A stretch of DNA of 64,000 nt from Variovorax paradoxus (GCF_030815975.1 NZ_JAUSXL010000001.1:372001-436000), one strand, 5' to 3'. Positions 24,867-36,500 are shown, numbered from the stretch's first letter. The notes: generated from the letters alone by a model not told the origin. Made by a program: numbers and translations.

Positions 24867-26285
24867 TCAGCGGCGCGCGGGCATAAGCGTGGGCGCACCG
24901 CAGGCCAGCAGCTGGCCGCGTCCGGGCTGCGGATGAAAGTCCGTGCCGTCCCACAGCACTTCGCCGCGGCTGAGCGTGACGCCCGGCCAGGCCTTGAGCC
25001 GCATGCCTTCGTAGGGCGTGTAGTCGACCTCGTGGTGCAGTTGGGCGTTCGTCAGCACGACGTCGCGCTTGTCCCAGATCACGAGGTCGGCGTCGGTGCC
25101 GATGGCGATCGTGCCCTTGCGCGGGTGCAGTCCGTAGGCCTTGGCCGGTCCGGTCGCGGTGAGTTCGACGAAGCGATGCGGTGTCATGCGCCCTGCGAGC
25201 ACGCCCTCGGACCACAGCAGCGGCATGCGCGTCTCCAGGCCCGGAATGCCGTTGGGAATGTGTCGGAAGGCCACCTCTTCGCCGCCGGGCTTCTTGCCCT
25301 CGGGCGCGTCGTACCTGAAGGGGGCGTGGTCGGACGAGAACACCGTGAACAGCCCGTCGTTGAGTCCGTCCCAGATCACCTGTTGGTTGGCTTTGTCGCG
25401 CGGCGGCGGGCTGCACACGCAGCGGGCGCCCTTGTAGCTGTCGTCTGGCCCCAAGTCTTCCGCGGTGAGAAACAGGTACTGCGGGCAGGTCTCGGCGAAC
25501 ACGTTGAGGCCGTGCGCGCGCGCCCAGCGAATCTGCTCCACCGCCTCGCGGCCCGACACGTGCACGATCAGGATCGGCACGTCGACCAGCTCGGCCAGCG
25601 CGATGGCGCGGTGCGTAGCTTCGCGCTCCACCAGCATCGGCCGCGCGTGGGCATGAAAGCGCGGCGCGGTGCGGCCCGCGGCTTCGAGCCGACGGGTCAG
25701 CCACTCGATGCAGTCGGAGTTCTCCGCATGCACCATGGCCATTGCGCCGTGCTGGCGCGCCACGTCGAGCACGTCCAGGATCTGGCCGTCGTCGAGCTTC
25801 ATGTCGTCGTAGGTCATGTAGATCTTGAACGAGGTGAAGCCTTCGCGGATCAGCGCGGGCAACTCGTCCTTCAGCACCGTGGGCGTGGGGTCGCTCACGA
25901 TCAGGTGGAAGGCGTAGTCCACGTGCGCCTTGCCTTCGGCGCGCTGACGATAGTCTTCGACCGCGGCGCGCAGCGACTGGCCCTTCTGCTGCGCAGCAAA
26001 CGGAATGACCGTGGTCGTGCCGCCGCAGGCCGCCGAGCGCGTGCCCGAGCCGAAGCCGTCGGCGGTGCGCGTGGGCGGCGGCATCGGCTGGTCGAGGTGG
26101 CAATGCGCATCGACGCCGCCGGGCGTTACCGCGCGTCCCGCCGCGTCGATCTCGCGCACGCCGGGGCCAAGGGAGAGGCCGAGCTGCACGATGCGGCCGT
26201 TGCGGATGCCGATGTCGCAATGCATCTCGTCGGAGGCTGTGATGGCGCGCGCATTGCGCACCACGAGGTCGAAATCAGGGGTCAT
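24867..26285 (-). CDS. Dihydropyrimidinase/D-hydantoinase-like amidohydrolase
   Basis: A 472-residue cyclic amidohydrolase. Metal-site motifs are GGVDAHCHLDQPM, the carboxylated-lysine region TSFKIYMTYDD, LIVHVSGREAV and SSDHAPFRYD, all in the right order for dihydropyrimidinase, D-hydantoinase and allantoinase. These enzymes open cyclic ureides such as dihydrouracil or 5-substituted hydantoins. It lies downstream of a four-gene ABC transporter and upstream of a racemase and MFS, so it probably degrades the imported cyclic amide. I start at 26285 (MTPDFDLVVRNARAI). The exact substrate cannot be read. Confidence 0.88.
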   Translation of the reverse strand: MTPDFDLVVRNARAITASDEMHCDIGIRNGRIVQLGLSLGPGVREIDAAGRAVTPGGVDAHCHLDQPMPPPTRTADGFGSGTRSAACGGTTTVIPFAAQQKGQSLRAAVEDYRQRAEGKAHVDYAFHLIVSDPTPTVLKDELPALIREGFTSFKIYMTYDDMKLDDGQILDVLDVARQHGAMAMVHAENSDCIEWLTRRLEAAGRTAPRFHAHARPMLVEREATHRAIALAELVDVPILIVHVSGREAVEQIRWARAHGLNVFAETCPQYLFLTAEDLGPDDSYKGARCVCSPPPRDKANQQVIWDGLNDGLFTVFSSDHAPFRYDAPEGKKPGGEEVAFRHIPNGIPGLETRMPLLWSEGVLAGRMTPHRFVELTATGPAKAYGLHPRKGTIAIGTDADLVIWDKRDVVLTNAQLHHEVDYTPYEGMRLKAWPGVTLSRGEVLWDGTDFHPQPGRGQLLACGAPTLMPARR

Positions 26286-26311
26286 GTATCGAGGGGAAAT
26301 GAGAGAAGAGT

Positions 26312-27127
26312 TCAGCGCATGCGCTTGCTGATGCCCGTGAGGCGCTCCATCACGATCATGAGCACCAGCGTCACCAGCACCATGAGGCTGGACACGGCGG
26401 CAATGCTCACGTCGAGGCGGCTTTCGAGGTCTTGCCACATGCGGATCGGCAGCATGTCGGTCGATGCGTCGCGCAGGAAGAGCGACACCGGCACGTTGTC
26501 GAACGACGACATGAAACTGATGAACGCACCCGCCGCAATGCCCGGCGCAATGAGCGGCAGGGTCACGCGGCGAAAGGTATAGGTGCGGCTCGCGCCCAGG
26601 CTTGCGGAGCTCTCGAGCAGCGCGGGCGGCAGTTGCGACAGCGCTGCTACCGTGGTGCGGATCACATACGGCACGCCCACCACCGTGTGGCCGATGACGA
26701 GCGTGCGCAGCGAGAGCTCGATGCCGATGCGCGAAAAATAGATCAACGAGGCCAGGCCGAAGGCGAGGGCGGGCAGGATCAGCGGCGACATGAAGAACGA
26801 GTCGAGCACGCGTGCCATCGTTTTCTCGGAGCGCGCGATGGCCATGGCGGCCGCCACGCCCAGCACGACCGCCAGCAGCGTCGAGGCCGATGCGACCTTC
26901 AGGCTGTTGATCACCGCGTACTGCAGCTGAAAAGCGTCGGGCAGCGATTCGTACCAGCGCAGCGAATAGCCTGGCGGCGGAAACTTGAGCGAGAAGCCAT
27001 TGGTAAACGACAGCACGATCACCACGACCGTGGGCGCGAGCAGCAGCAGCGTTGCAATGGTCGCGATGGCGCCCAGCACGGCGGTCAGCGCGATGGTAGC
27101 GGGTTCGTGGCGGCGGCCTGCGCTCAT
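26312..27127 (-). CDS. ABC transporter permease, PotC-like
   Basis: A 271-residue inner-membrane permease with six helices and the ABC coupling loop LLESSASLGASRTYTFRRVTLPLI (EAA motif). It resembles PotC of polyamine-type transporters (FTNGFSLKFPPPGYSLRWY). It is encoded between the PotB-like gene (7-bp gap) and the amidohydrolase in one operon. Confidence 0.85.
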   Translation of the reverse strand: MSAGRRHEPATIALTAVLGAIATIATLLLLAPTVVVIVLSFTNGFSLKFPPPGYSLRWYESLPDAFQLQYAVINSLKVASASTLLAVVLGVAAAMAIARSEKTMARVLDSFFMSPLILPALAFGLASLIYFSRIGIELSLRTLVIGHTVVGVPYVIRTTVAALSQLPPALLESSASLGASRTYTFRRVTLPLIAPGIAAGAFISFMSSFDNVPVSLFLRDASTDMLPIRMWQDLESRLDVSIAAVSSLMVLVTLVLMIVMERLTGISKRMR

Positions 27128-27134
27128 GATGGTG

Positions 27135-28001
27135 TCAGTCCGCGATGTGGCCGCGGCTCAGCCGGCCGAGCGCGTTGAACAGGGCCACGCACGCCATCAC
27201 GGCGATGAGAAACACGAGCGAGATGGCGGCTGCAAAAGGCCAGTTCTGCAGCGACGACGCCTGCTGGTAGATGTACATGGGCATGAAGAGCATCTGGCCA
27301 CCGCCGATGAGCGACTGCGAGATGAAGGCCGTGATGCTGGCCGCGAAGGTCAGCAGGCACCCCGCAAGAATGCCGGGCAGCGTGAGGGGCAGGGTGATGC
27401 GAACGAAGGTGCGCAGCGCGCTCGCGCCAAGCGCCGACGAGGCGTCTTCGAGGTTCGGGTCGAGCTTTTGCAGCGCGGTGATGAGCGGCAGCGCCATCAG
27501 CGGAAGCTGCACGTTGGCCAGCGCCACGATCAGCCCGCCGCGCGTGTAGAGCAGCTTGAGCGGCCCCGAGATCCAGCCCATTTCCATCAGCATCGAATTC
27601 ACGATGCCCTGCCGCCCGAGGATCACCACCCATGCGAAGGTGCGCACCACCACACTGGTGAGCAGCGGCATGACAATGATCAGCATCAGCACCTTCTGCA
27701 TCGTGCGCGGGCTGCGCACGTAGCTCCATGCCAGCGCATAGCCCAGCACCAGGCACAGCAGCGTGGTCTGCACGCCGAGCCAGAGCGTGTCGGCCAGCAC
27801 GGGCAGTGTGAAGCCGTCGGTGGCGATCTTGATGTACTGGTCGAGCCCGAAGGACTTGAGATCGGGCGTGGCGTAGAAGCTGATGACGATCAGCAGCAGC
27901 AGCGGCGCCAGGAAGAAGAGCACGAAGAACGCCGCGAGCGGCGAGGCGAAGGCCAGGCTGTAGCCCGTGGCGGGCGGGCCCTTGACGACGGCGGTGTTCA
28001 T
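27135..28001 (-). CDS. ABC transporter permease, PotB-like
   Basis: A 288-residue permease with an N-terminal helix (FFVLFFLAPLLLLIVISFY), TLWLGVQTTLLCLVLGYALAW, and the coupling loop EDASSALGASALRTFVRITLPL. It belongs to the polyamine/opine-type (PotB) permeases and pairs with the PotC-like protein encoded next. The 24-bp gap from the binding-protein gene and the 7-bp gap to the next permease fit a single transcript. Confidence 0.85.
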   Translation of the reverse strand: MNTAVVKGPPATGYSLAFASPLAAFFVLFFLAPLLLLIVISFYATPDLKSFGLDQYIKIATDGFTLPVLADTLWLGVQTTLLCLVLGYALAWSYVRSPRTMQKVLMLIIVMPLLTSVVVRTFAWVVILGRQGIVNSMLMEMGWISGPLKLLYTRGGLIVALANVQLPLMALPLITALQKLDPNLEDASSALGASALRTFVRITLPLTLPGILAGCLLTFAASITAFISQSLIGGGQMLFMPMYIYQQASSLQNWPFAAAISLVFLIAVMACVALFNALGRLSRGHIAD

Positions 28002-28025
28002 CGTGCGGTTTGCTTCAGCGGCGGA

Positions 28026-29069
28026 TCAGAGCTTGATCTCGCGGTTGAAGCGATCGATCCAGGCCGAGCGGTGCTCGTTGATCTTCTTCCAGTCCTGGAA
28101 CACGAACTTCTTCTTCATCTCGGCCGTGTCCTTGGCCAGCACCTTGGCGATCTCGCCTTCCATCCTGACCTTGCCGTTGGTCGGAACGACCAGGTAGGGG
28201 CTGCGCATCAGCTTGCCCTGCACCTCGGGCGACAGCGCCACGTCGATCAGCTGCGCCGCGAGCGCCTTGTTGGGCGAATTCTTCACGATATGGATGCTGG
28301 TCTTGAAGGCGATGGCGCCTTCCTTCGGAGCGACGAACTCGACCGGTACGCCGCGCGTCTTCAGGATTTGAATGGCGTTGAAGTTGCCGGGGCTGATGTC
28401 GACCTGCCCCTGCTGGAACAGCGCCGCGAGCGCGCCCGGGTTGGCCGCCACGGCCGCGAGGTTGGGCTTGAGCTTCTCGATGGCCTTGAAGCCTTCCTCG
28501 ACGTTGCCTTCGTTGCCGCCATGCATGCGCGCCACTTCGACCAGGAAGCCGGTGCCCAGCGTCGAATTGAGGTTGGTGATGCCGACGCGGCCCTTGTACT
28601 CGGGCTTCCACAAGTCGGCCCACGAGGTTGGCGGTGTCTTCACCGTCTCGGGGTTGTAGGTGATGCCCACGACCTGGAAGAACATCGACGGGCCCATCGG
28701 ATCCTGTGCTTCGGGAATCAGGTCCTTGTAGTTCTTGCTCGCTGCAACCGGGAAGGGCTCGACCAGGTCCTGTCCGATGGCGACCAGCGCCGGACCCGGG
28801 TCGTGCAGCATCACGTCGATCGGCGGGTTGGTGCGCGCTGCCGAAACCTTGGCGATCTGGTCGACCGACAGCATCGCGTCGAGCAGCATGTCCTGGCCGC
28901 TGGCCTTCTTGAAAGCGGGCACCAGCACATCGCGGTGGGCTTCTTCCCAGCTGCCGGTGAAGGTGGCGAACACCAGCTTGCGCGCCTGCGCATGGCTGAT
29001 GCCGGGGAAGAGCTCCATGGCGCTCAGGGTGAGCGCGCTGCCGAGCAGGTGACGACGGGTGAGTTGCAT
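28026..29069 (-). CDS. ABC transporter periplasmic binding protein, polyamine/iron-type fold
   Basis: A 347-residue exported protein beginning with twin basic residues and a hydrophobic core (LTRRHLLGSALTLSAMELFPG, resembling a Tat signal). The mature part has the PotD/SBP_bac_8 pattern with LVFATFTGSWEEAH, DVMLHDPGPA and a long C-terminal lobe. These binding proteins serve ABC importers for polyamines or other cationic or cyclic organic compounds. It is the second gene of the operon after the ATPase. Confidence 0.82.
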   Translation of the reverse strand: MQLTRRHLLGSALTLSAMELFPGISHAQARKLVFATFTGSWEEAHRDVLVPAFKKASGQDMLLDAMLSVDQIAKVSAARTNPPIDVMLHDPGPALVAIGQDLVEPFPVAASKNYKDLIPEAQDPMGPSMFFQVVGITYNPETVKTPPTSWADLWKPEYKGRVGITNLNSTLGTGFLVEVARMHGGNEGNVEEGFKAIEKLKPNLAAVAANPGALAALFQQGQVDISPGNFNAIQILKTRGVPVEFVAPKEGAIAFKTSIHIVKNSPNKALAAQLIDVALSPEVQGKLMRSPYLVVPTNGKVRMEGEIAKVLAKDTAEMKKKFVFQDWKKINEHRSAWIDRFNREIKL

Positions 29070-29135
29070 GGCGTTCCTTGTGAGGTGAAGGAGAAGAGCG
29101 GGATGAAGAACACTCGGAGGACTGCGAATGCAGAT

Positions 29136-30236
<1,101 letters not shown>

Positions 30237-30266
30237 GCTTTTGCCTTACGCAATCACTGTGCCAAC

Positions 30267-30406
30267 TTTGTATCCAATCTGGCGAGGCCGGATGTTCTCA
30301 CAGTATTGCGGTGAAATCTCCTTATGGAACCGGACTTGCATGGTCTACGTGCGATCGGTCGGCTTTCGTCGATCAGCGATGTGTGCCGCACCAGATTGGA
30401 TACAAA
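30267..30406. promoter_or_regulatory. Divergent promoter region with paired GntR-type operator sites
   Basis: TTTGTATCCAATCTGG at 30267-30282 and its exact reverse complement at 30391-30406 lie 108 bp apart in the spacer between the transporter operon and the amidase. Each contains the near-palindrome TTGTATCCAA/TTGGATACAA. The same core occurs twice in the spacer beside the gntR gene at 32.7 kb, which points to the GntR protein as the ligand. A layout of two well-separated sites allows DNA looping or separate control of the two promoters. Confidence 0.65.
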
Positions 30407-30451
30407 CGAAATGTTATGGTGCATCCAAAACCTGAAAAGAGAGCGTCGAAC

Positions 30452-31873
30452 ATGCATGAAGACCTGCATCGCCAGAGCGCGTTGCGCATCGCCCGGGACG
30501 TCAGGGACAAGAAGCTGTCCGCGACGGAGGTCGCCGGGGCCTTCATCGAGCGGGCGGAGCGGCTCGACCCCTTGCTCAACGCCTTTGCGGATTTCGAACC
30601 GGGGCTGACATTGGCCGCGGCGCAGTCGGTTGATGCTCGCATCGCCGCCGGTGAGCAGCTCCCGCTCGCGGGCGTGCCATTCACCGTCAAGGACAACCTC
30701 TGGCTCGGCGGTCGCCCCGCGACATTCGGCTCCCAGGTGTTCGCCGATTTCGTGGCGCCGCGCGACTCGTGGTGCGTGGAGCGGCTGCGCGCGCTGGGGG
30801 CGGTGCCGCTGGCCGTCACCAATTGCTCCGAGTTCGCCTGCAAGGGCATCACCGCCACGCCGCTGCACGGCGAAACGCGCAATCCGTGGGACCTGCAGCG
30901 CACGCCTGGTGGCTCTTCGGGCGGCGCGGTGGCGGCCGTGGCGGCAGGGCTCGGTCCGATCGCGCTGGCCACCGACGCCGGCGGATCGGTGCGCCGGCCC
31001 GCGGCGCATGCGGGCCTGGTGGGCATGAAGCCCACGCTGGGCCGCGTGCCCAATCCATGGGGTTTCGACGACCCGAACCACCTGCTGTCCGTCATCGGGC
31101 AGATCGGGCGCAACGTCGAGGACGTGGCCTTCATGCTGGACGCGCTCACCGCGTGGGAGCCTGCAGACACCTTGTCGTCACCTGCCTTCTCGGTGCCCGA
31201 TGCGATGGCATCGTTGCGCGAGCCGCTGGGGCTGTTGCGCCTTGCGTGGTCACCCCAGCTCGGTTGCGGGTTGGCAGTCGATGCCGACGTGCTCGCCACG
31301 ATGGAGGCCGCCATCGACCGCCTGCAGCGCGCGGGCTGGCAGATCGAACGTGCCGATCCCGCATGGCCTGCCGAGGCGAACGAGTACCCGCTCATCGCGC
31401 TGCAGCAGGCGGGCCTGGCGCAGCGCTTCGGCGCAGTGTGGCGCCGGACGCCGGAGCGCCTCGATCCGGACATCGGCGCGCAGATCGAGCTGGGCTTTGC
31501 GATCTCCGGCACCCGGGTGACGGAGCTGCTGAAGCTGCGCGAAGACTTCCATGCCAGCTTCACCCGATTCTTCTCGCGCTTCGATGCCTTGCTTTGTCCG
31601 ACGAGTCCCGTCGAAGCCTGGCCGCTCGGCAGCCTGGGCCCTTCGGAAATCGGTGGCCTGCCCGCGGGGCCGCGGGGCCATGCGGCCTTTACGCCGCTCT
31701 TCAACTACGGCGGTGTGCCTGCGTTGTCATTGCCCTGTGGCACCGGCCGCCAGGGCCTGCCGGTCGGCCTGCAGATTTCGGGGCCGCGCTTCGCCGATGC
31801 GCGCGTGCTGCAACTGGCGTGGCACGCCGAGCAGATCCTGGGCGTCGGGCCCGCGTCTGCGCTGATGGGCTGA
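30452..31873 (+). CDS. Amidase of the amidase-signature family
   Basis: A 473-residue amidase-signature enzyme. The Ser-cisSer-Lys triad is present: Lys80 in PFTVKDN, cis-Ser155 in PGGSSGG and nucleophile Ser179 in ATDAGGSVRRPA. These enzymes hydrolyse linear amides, including carbamoyl derivatives, to acid and ammonia. Start at 30452 has an AGAGAG site; a nearer ATG at 30416 is possible. It is divergent from the transporter/hydantoinase operon and shares its operator pair. It is plausible as the next step on the ring-opened product. Confidence 0.88.
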   Translation: MHEDLHRQSALRIARDVRDKKLSATEVAGAFIERAERLDPLLNAFADFEPGLTLAAAQSVDARIAAGEQLPLAGVPFTVKDNLWLGGRPATFGSQVFADFVAPRDSWCVERLRALGAVPLAVTNCSEFACKGITATPLHGETRNPWDLQRTPGGSSGGAVAAVAAGLGPIALATDAGGSVRRPAAHAGLVGMKPTLGRVPNPWGFDDPNHLLSVIGQIGRNVEDVAFMLDALTAWEPADTLSSPAFSVPDAMASLREPLGLLRLAWSPQLGCGLAVDADVLATMEAAIDRLQRAGWQIERADPAWPAEANEYPLIALQQAGLAQRFGAVWRRTPERLDPDIGAQIELGFAISGTRVTELLKLREDFHASFTRFFSRFDALLCPTSPVEAWPLGSLGPSEIGGLPAGPRGHAAFTPLFNYGGVPALSLPCGTGRQGLPVGLQISGPRFADARVLQLAWHAEQILGVGPASALMG

Positions 31874-31894
31874 GGTGCTTCGAGGCGCGTGCGT

Positions 31895-32626
31895 TCAGCC
31901 GAACAGCACGTCGGCCAGATCGACTTCCTGCACCGCCTGCGCATCGAGCTTGAGGGCGTTTTCGATGTGCCGCAGATGCTCGACCATGAGCTGTGCTGCG
32001 GTCTCTGGATCGCGCGCCTCGATGGCGTCGATCAGCAGCGCGTGCTCGTCGTTCGGGCAGGCGACGGCCGTCGGCGCCTCGAAGGTGAGGATCGCCAGGC
32101 AGGTGAGTGGCGTGAGCTCGCGCATCAGCCGCGAGAGGATGCTGCTGCCCGACAGCTCGGCGAGCAGCACATGGAAATCGCCTGAAAGGCGCACGGCCTG
32201 CCGACGGTCGTCGCGCGCATGCGCCTGCTGCTCGCGCTTGACCAGCGCGCGCAGTTGCTTGACGGCGGTCGGCGCCTTGCCGGCTTCGATGCGCTCGATC
32301 AGGCGGGCCACCACCGCCGGCTCCAGCGTGCGGCGCACGCCGAGCACGTCGCGCGCCTCGTCGGCGCTGGGCATGGTCACGAAGGCGCCCCGGTTGGGAA
32401 TGAGCGTGACCAGCTGCTCCACGGCCAGCCTTTGCAGCGCGCCGCGCACCTGCGTGCGGCTCACTGCGAAGAGTTCGGCCACGCGTTCCTCCGAGAGCTT
32501 GGTACCGGGCAGGAGCCGGTGTTCCACGATGGCGTTGTAGACGCTCTGATGGATATCGGCCTGGCTCGCGACGCTGCGCGTTGCGGGCAACGTGGTCTTG
32601 GAGGTGGTGGATTTGGGTTTGTTCAT
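31895..32626 (-). CDS. GntR-family transcriptional regulator (FadR subfamily)
   Basis: A 243-residue regulator with an N-terminal winged helix (VYNAIVEHRLLPGTKLSEERVAELFAVSRTQVRGALQRLA) and an all-helical FCD ligand domain containing the metal-binding His pattern (GDFHVLLAEL, then HALLIDAIEARDPE, VEHLRHIE). FCD domains bind small carboxylates. The start at 32626 is chosen over a longer upstream frame that reads through the control region. The same operator sequence lies in its own upstream region and upstream of the amidase and ABC operon, so it probably represses all three units and itself. Confidence 0.85.
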   Translation of the reverse strand: MNKPKSTTSKTTLPATRSVASQADIHQSVYNAIVEHRLLPGTKLSEERVAELFAVSRTQVRGALQRLAVEQLVTLIPNRGAFVTMPSADEARDVLGVRRTLEPAVVARLIERIEAGKAPTAVKQLRALVKREQQAHARDDRRQAVRLSGDFHVLLAELSGSSILSRLMRELTPLTCLAILTFEAPTAVACPNDEHALLIDAIEARDPETAAQLMVEHLRHIENALKLDAQAVQEVDLADVLFG

Positions 32627-32684
32627 TGGATGACAGCAGTTCTCGCCATCATGCAAGCAAAAGTCTGGCCCGCGCGAAATATGT

Positions 32685-32717
32685 GGATACAATCGCGCCG
32701 GTAAATCGTATCCAATC
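32685..32717. promoter_or_regulatory. Autoregulatory GntR operator pair
   Basis: TGGATACAAT (32685-32694) and TCGTATCCAAT (32707-32717) face each other across 12 bp, in the 148-bp spacer between gntR and the maleate-isomerase-like gene. The core matches the sites at 30.27 and 30.39 kb. Confidence 0.6.
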
Positions 32718-32774
32718 GTTAGAGGTCCGGTGCGATTATGGCTTGCAGGTCTGCATCCCCAACGGAGAAGAACC

Positions 32775-33506
32775 ATGTTGCGCACGCTGATCGGAATGCT
32801 GACGCCCTCGTCCAATACCGCGCTGGAGCCGGTGACGAGCGCGATGCTGGCGGGGCTGCCCAACGTCAGCGTGCACTACGGCCGCTTTCGCGTCACGGAG
32901 ATCGCGTTGTCCAGCGGGGCGCTCTCGCAGTTCGACGACCGCGAGATCCTCGCCGCCGCCGAACTGCTGTCGCATGCCTGCTGCCAGGTGATCGGGTGGA
33001 ACGGCACATCGGCGGGCTGGCTGGGTTTCGAGGCCGACGAGCGGCTGTGCGCCGCCATCGCCCGCGAAACGGGCGCGCTCGCGTGCACCTCGGTGCTCGC
33101 ACTCAACGAAGCGCTGCAAGCCACCGGCGTGCGGCGCCTGGGCCTGGTGTCGCCTTACCGCGCCGACGTGCAGGCGGCCATCGTGCGCAACTACGCCGCG
33201 TCGGGCATCGAGGTGGTTGCCGAACGTCATCTCGGGCTGCAGGACAACTTTTCCTTCTCCGAAGTGAGCGCGCAGGAGATCCGGGACATGGTGCGCGCCG
33301 TGATGACCTCGCATGCGGACGGCCGGCCCGAGGCCGTGGCGATTTTCTGCACCAACCTCTTCGGCGCACCGCTCGTGGCCGAGCTGGAAGCCGAGTTCGG
33401 CGTGCCTGTCTACGACACCGTTGCCACGGTGGTGTGGAAGGCGCTGCGTCTGGCGGGCGTCGACACCCGGTCGCTGGCGAATTGGGGTCGTCTCTTCCTG
33501 GCATGA
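32775..33506 (+). CDS. Asp/Glu racemase superfamily protein, maleate isomerase/arylmalonate decarboxylase-like
   Basis: A 243-residue protein beginning MLRTLIGMLTPSSNTALEPV, like maleate cis-trans isomerases and arylmalonate decarboxylases. Two Cys-bearing regions are present: HACCQVIGWNGTSAGW and IFCTNLFG. The second is the region that holds the catalytic Cys in maleate isomerase. The gene starts after an AGGAGAAG-like site and shares control DNA with the GntR gene, so it is probably a further step in the same pathway, perhaps isomerising maleamate-type or maleate product. Confidence 0.75.
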   Translation: MLRTLIGMLTPSSNTALEPVTSAMLAGLPNVSVHYGRFRVTEIALSSGALSQFDDREILAAAELLSHACCQVIGWNGTSAGWLGFEADERLCAAIARETGALACTSVLALNEALQATGVRRLGLVSPYRADVQAAIVRNYAASGIEVVAERHLGLQDNFSFSEVSAQEIRDMVRAVMTSHADGRPEAVAIFCTNLFGAPLVAELEAEFGVPVYDTVATVVWKALRLAGVDTRSLANWGRLFLA

Positions 33507-33536
33507 GCAGCTTGCCACCACGTTGATCGGATTTTC

Positions 33537-36500
33537 ATGAATCACACCTTCGCGCTCATAGTCAATGGCTCGGGCGTCGTTCAACCCGTGCCCGAGACGG
33601 CCCGTCGATCACATTCGAACGGCGAAGGCTCCCGATCGATCAGGCGATCTCTGGCGAACCTGTGGCTTGTCGCTGTGATCATGGCTGTGCTGGCGCCTCC
33701 AGCTTTCGCCCAGGCCTCTTCGGAATCCGGCAACGGCGGGGAAGGTGCGGCTGCGGGTGCGGTTGGAGGCGACGGGCCCGAGACATTTGCCAATCGGCCG
33801 AGGCAAGGGAGCGCAGGACTTGCCGCGCCGGGCGGCTTGGTGGGCGGTGGAGGAGGCGGTGGATCGACGGGGTTCTACGACGTGACACAGCCGGCCGACG
33901 CGCTAAAGGGCGTCGCAGGTGGAACGGGTGGCGGCTTGGGGAGCGGGAGTGGTGGCACTGGAGGCACAGGCGGATTCGTCGCCCAGGACAACCACACCTG
34001 GGGATTGCTGTCGGGGGGTAATGGGGGCGCTGGGGCTGATGCTTCGGCAAGCGCGGGAAGCGATGGCGGCGGCGGTGGTGGGGGCGGCGGTGGCGTCGCT
34101 TCCGGTCTGAGGTTCGGGAGCTTGCAGTCGCTTCCTGGGCAGGATGCGCGAGCCGGAAATGGCGGCGCCGGCGGCGCCGGAGTGGGGCTCGGCGGCGGTG
34201 GCGGCGGAGGGCAGGGCGGCCATGGCATCGTTGCCGCATTTTTCCTCGATCTCTACAACTATCTCGATACGAACATTTCTGCGGGCGCGGGTGGCGCGGG
34301 TGGATCGGCCTTTCTCGGTCATGGCGGCAACGGTGGAGATGGCGGCACGACTGCCCTTGTCTTCACCTATGGCGCCACGGTGATCAACGATGGCGTGCTC
34401 CAGGCCGGGCGAGGGGGCGATGGAGGGTCAAGCGCATCGGGCAAAGGCGGTACGGGCGGAACTGGCGGGTTCGGCATCAACGTCCGAGACACGAGCACCA
34501 TCCTCAACGGGATCAGCAACACGGACCCGACCAAGGCGATCATTCGCGGCGGCGACGGCGGCAATGGAGGTGGCAGCGGCACACCGGGACTTGCCGGTGT
34601 TGGCGGCGCGGGCAACCCTGCCATCCTTGTGGAATACGAAAACGCCGAATTCCACCTGACCAATGCGGGACAGATCCTAGGGGGCAATGGCGGTGCAACT
34701 GGCGCCGGCGGACGTACCGATGGTGCTGTGGCCTCCGGTGCGCCGGCCATTCAGGCCTTCGCGGGCGTCGCGACCGTCATCGTCAACAGCGGCCTCATTG
34801 CTGGTGGCCTTTCCGGCGATGGCCGGCAGCGTGCCGATGCGATTCAACTGGGTGCAAGCGATGTTGAACTGTTTCTCGAGGCCGGCTCCGACATTCGTGG
34901 CAACGTCGTCAAGGTGAGCGGTGGAAATCAGCGTTTTGCTCTGATCCTGTCAGGTGGCAAGGATGCGTCGTTCGACACCTCGACGATCGGCCCGACGGCG
35001 CAGTACCGCCCGTTCACCGAATTCCGCAAGGAAGGTGACAGCAGATGGACGCTCAACGGCAGTACTTCGGCGCTGACGCCGTGGGTGATCAAGGCCGGCG
35101 CGCTGGCCATCTCCGATGACGCCAGCCTTGGCGACACCGCCGGCGGATTGGCGCTGGCAGGCGGAACGCTCGCCGCACTGGGGAACGTGACGCTGGCACG
35201 GGCCGTCCACATCGCTGCCGCGCAGGGTGTCTTGGATGTTTCGGACCGTGCGACGCTGCAGGGCGTGGTCGACGGTCCGGGCGCATTGGTCAAGAGCGGC
35301 ACCGGAACACTGGCGCTGACGGCCGCCAACAGTTACGCGGGCGGCACGGTCGTCAATGCGGGGACCTTGAAGATCGACAATACGACGGGGAGCGCCACCG
35401 GCAGCGGCGCGGTGCAGGTCAACAGCGGCGGCACCCTCGGCGGCGGCGGCACCATCTCTGGCGCCGTCACTGTTGTCGACGGCGGCACGCTTGCGGCGGG
35501 CAACAGCCCCGGGACGCTGAACACCGGCGCGCTGTCTCTGAGCGGCGGCTCGATCCTGAGCTACGAACTGGGCCAGGCGGGTACGGCGGGCGGACCGCTC
35601 AACGACCTGGTCAACGTCACCGGCAATCTCACGCTGGACGGCACGCTCAACGTCGCGCAGTCCTCGGGCGGCACCTTCGGCCCTGGCCTCTACCGCCTCA
35701 TCACGTACACCGGTTCGCTGACCGACAACGGGCTGGACGTCGGCGCGGTGCCGTCGGGCACGGTGGCGAGCGATCTGTCGGTGCAGACCTCGGTGGCCAA
35801 GCAAATCAACCTGGTGAACCGTGCCGGCTTCAGCTTCAACTTCTGGGATGGCGGCAACGGCGCCGACTACAACAATGGCACCGCCAACGGCGGCTCCGGC
35901 GCCTGGCGCGTGGGCGCCCCGGGCGACGGCTGGACCGACATGGACGGCACCCTCAACGCGTCCTGGAAGCAGGATCAGTTCGCCATGTTCGGCGGCAAGG
36001 GCGGCACGGTGACGGTCGACAAGTCGGGCGGCAGGGTCAGCATCGGCGGTGCGCAGTTCATGGTCGACGGCTACGTGGTGCAGGGCGACGAGCTCAACAT
36101 CAGCGGCGCCAGCACCGTGGTGCGCGTGGGCGACGGCACGGCGGGCGGCGCGCGCATGACGGCCACCATCAACTCGGCCATCACCGGCACGGGCGGGCTG
36201 TCGAAGGAAGACGTCGGCACGCTGGTGCTGGGCGGTGCCAACACCTACACGGGCGGCACCACCGTCAAGGCCGGCGTGCTGCAGGGCAACACCACCAGCC
36301 TGCAGGGCGACATCGTCAACGACGCGAAGGTCACCTTCGACCAGGCGGCGAACGGCATCTACGCCGGCACCATGAGCGGCACCGGCAGCCTGCGCAAGAT
36401 CGGCACCGGCGAGCTGCAGCTCGCGGCGGCCAACAGCTACGGCGGCGGCACCCAGGTGGACGCGGGCACGGTCGATGCGGCCGTCGCCGGCGCGCTGGGC

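Noticed and set aside
33720..34830. Glycine-rich repeats as a possible CRISPR or tandem-repeat array
   Set aside because: They are codon-level GGN repeats in a continuous reading frame, with no regular unit and spacer pattern.
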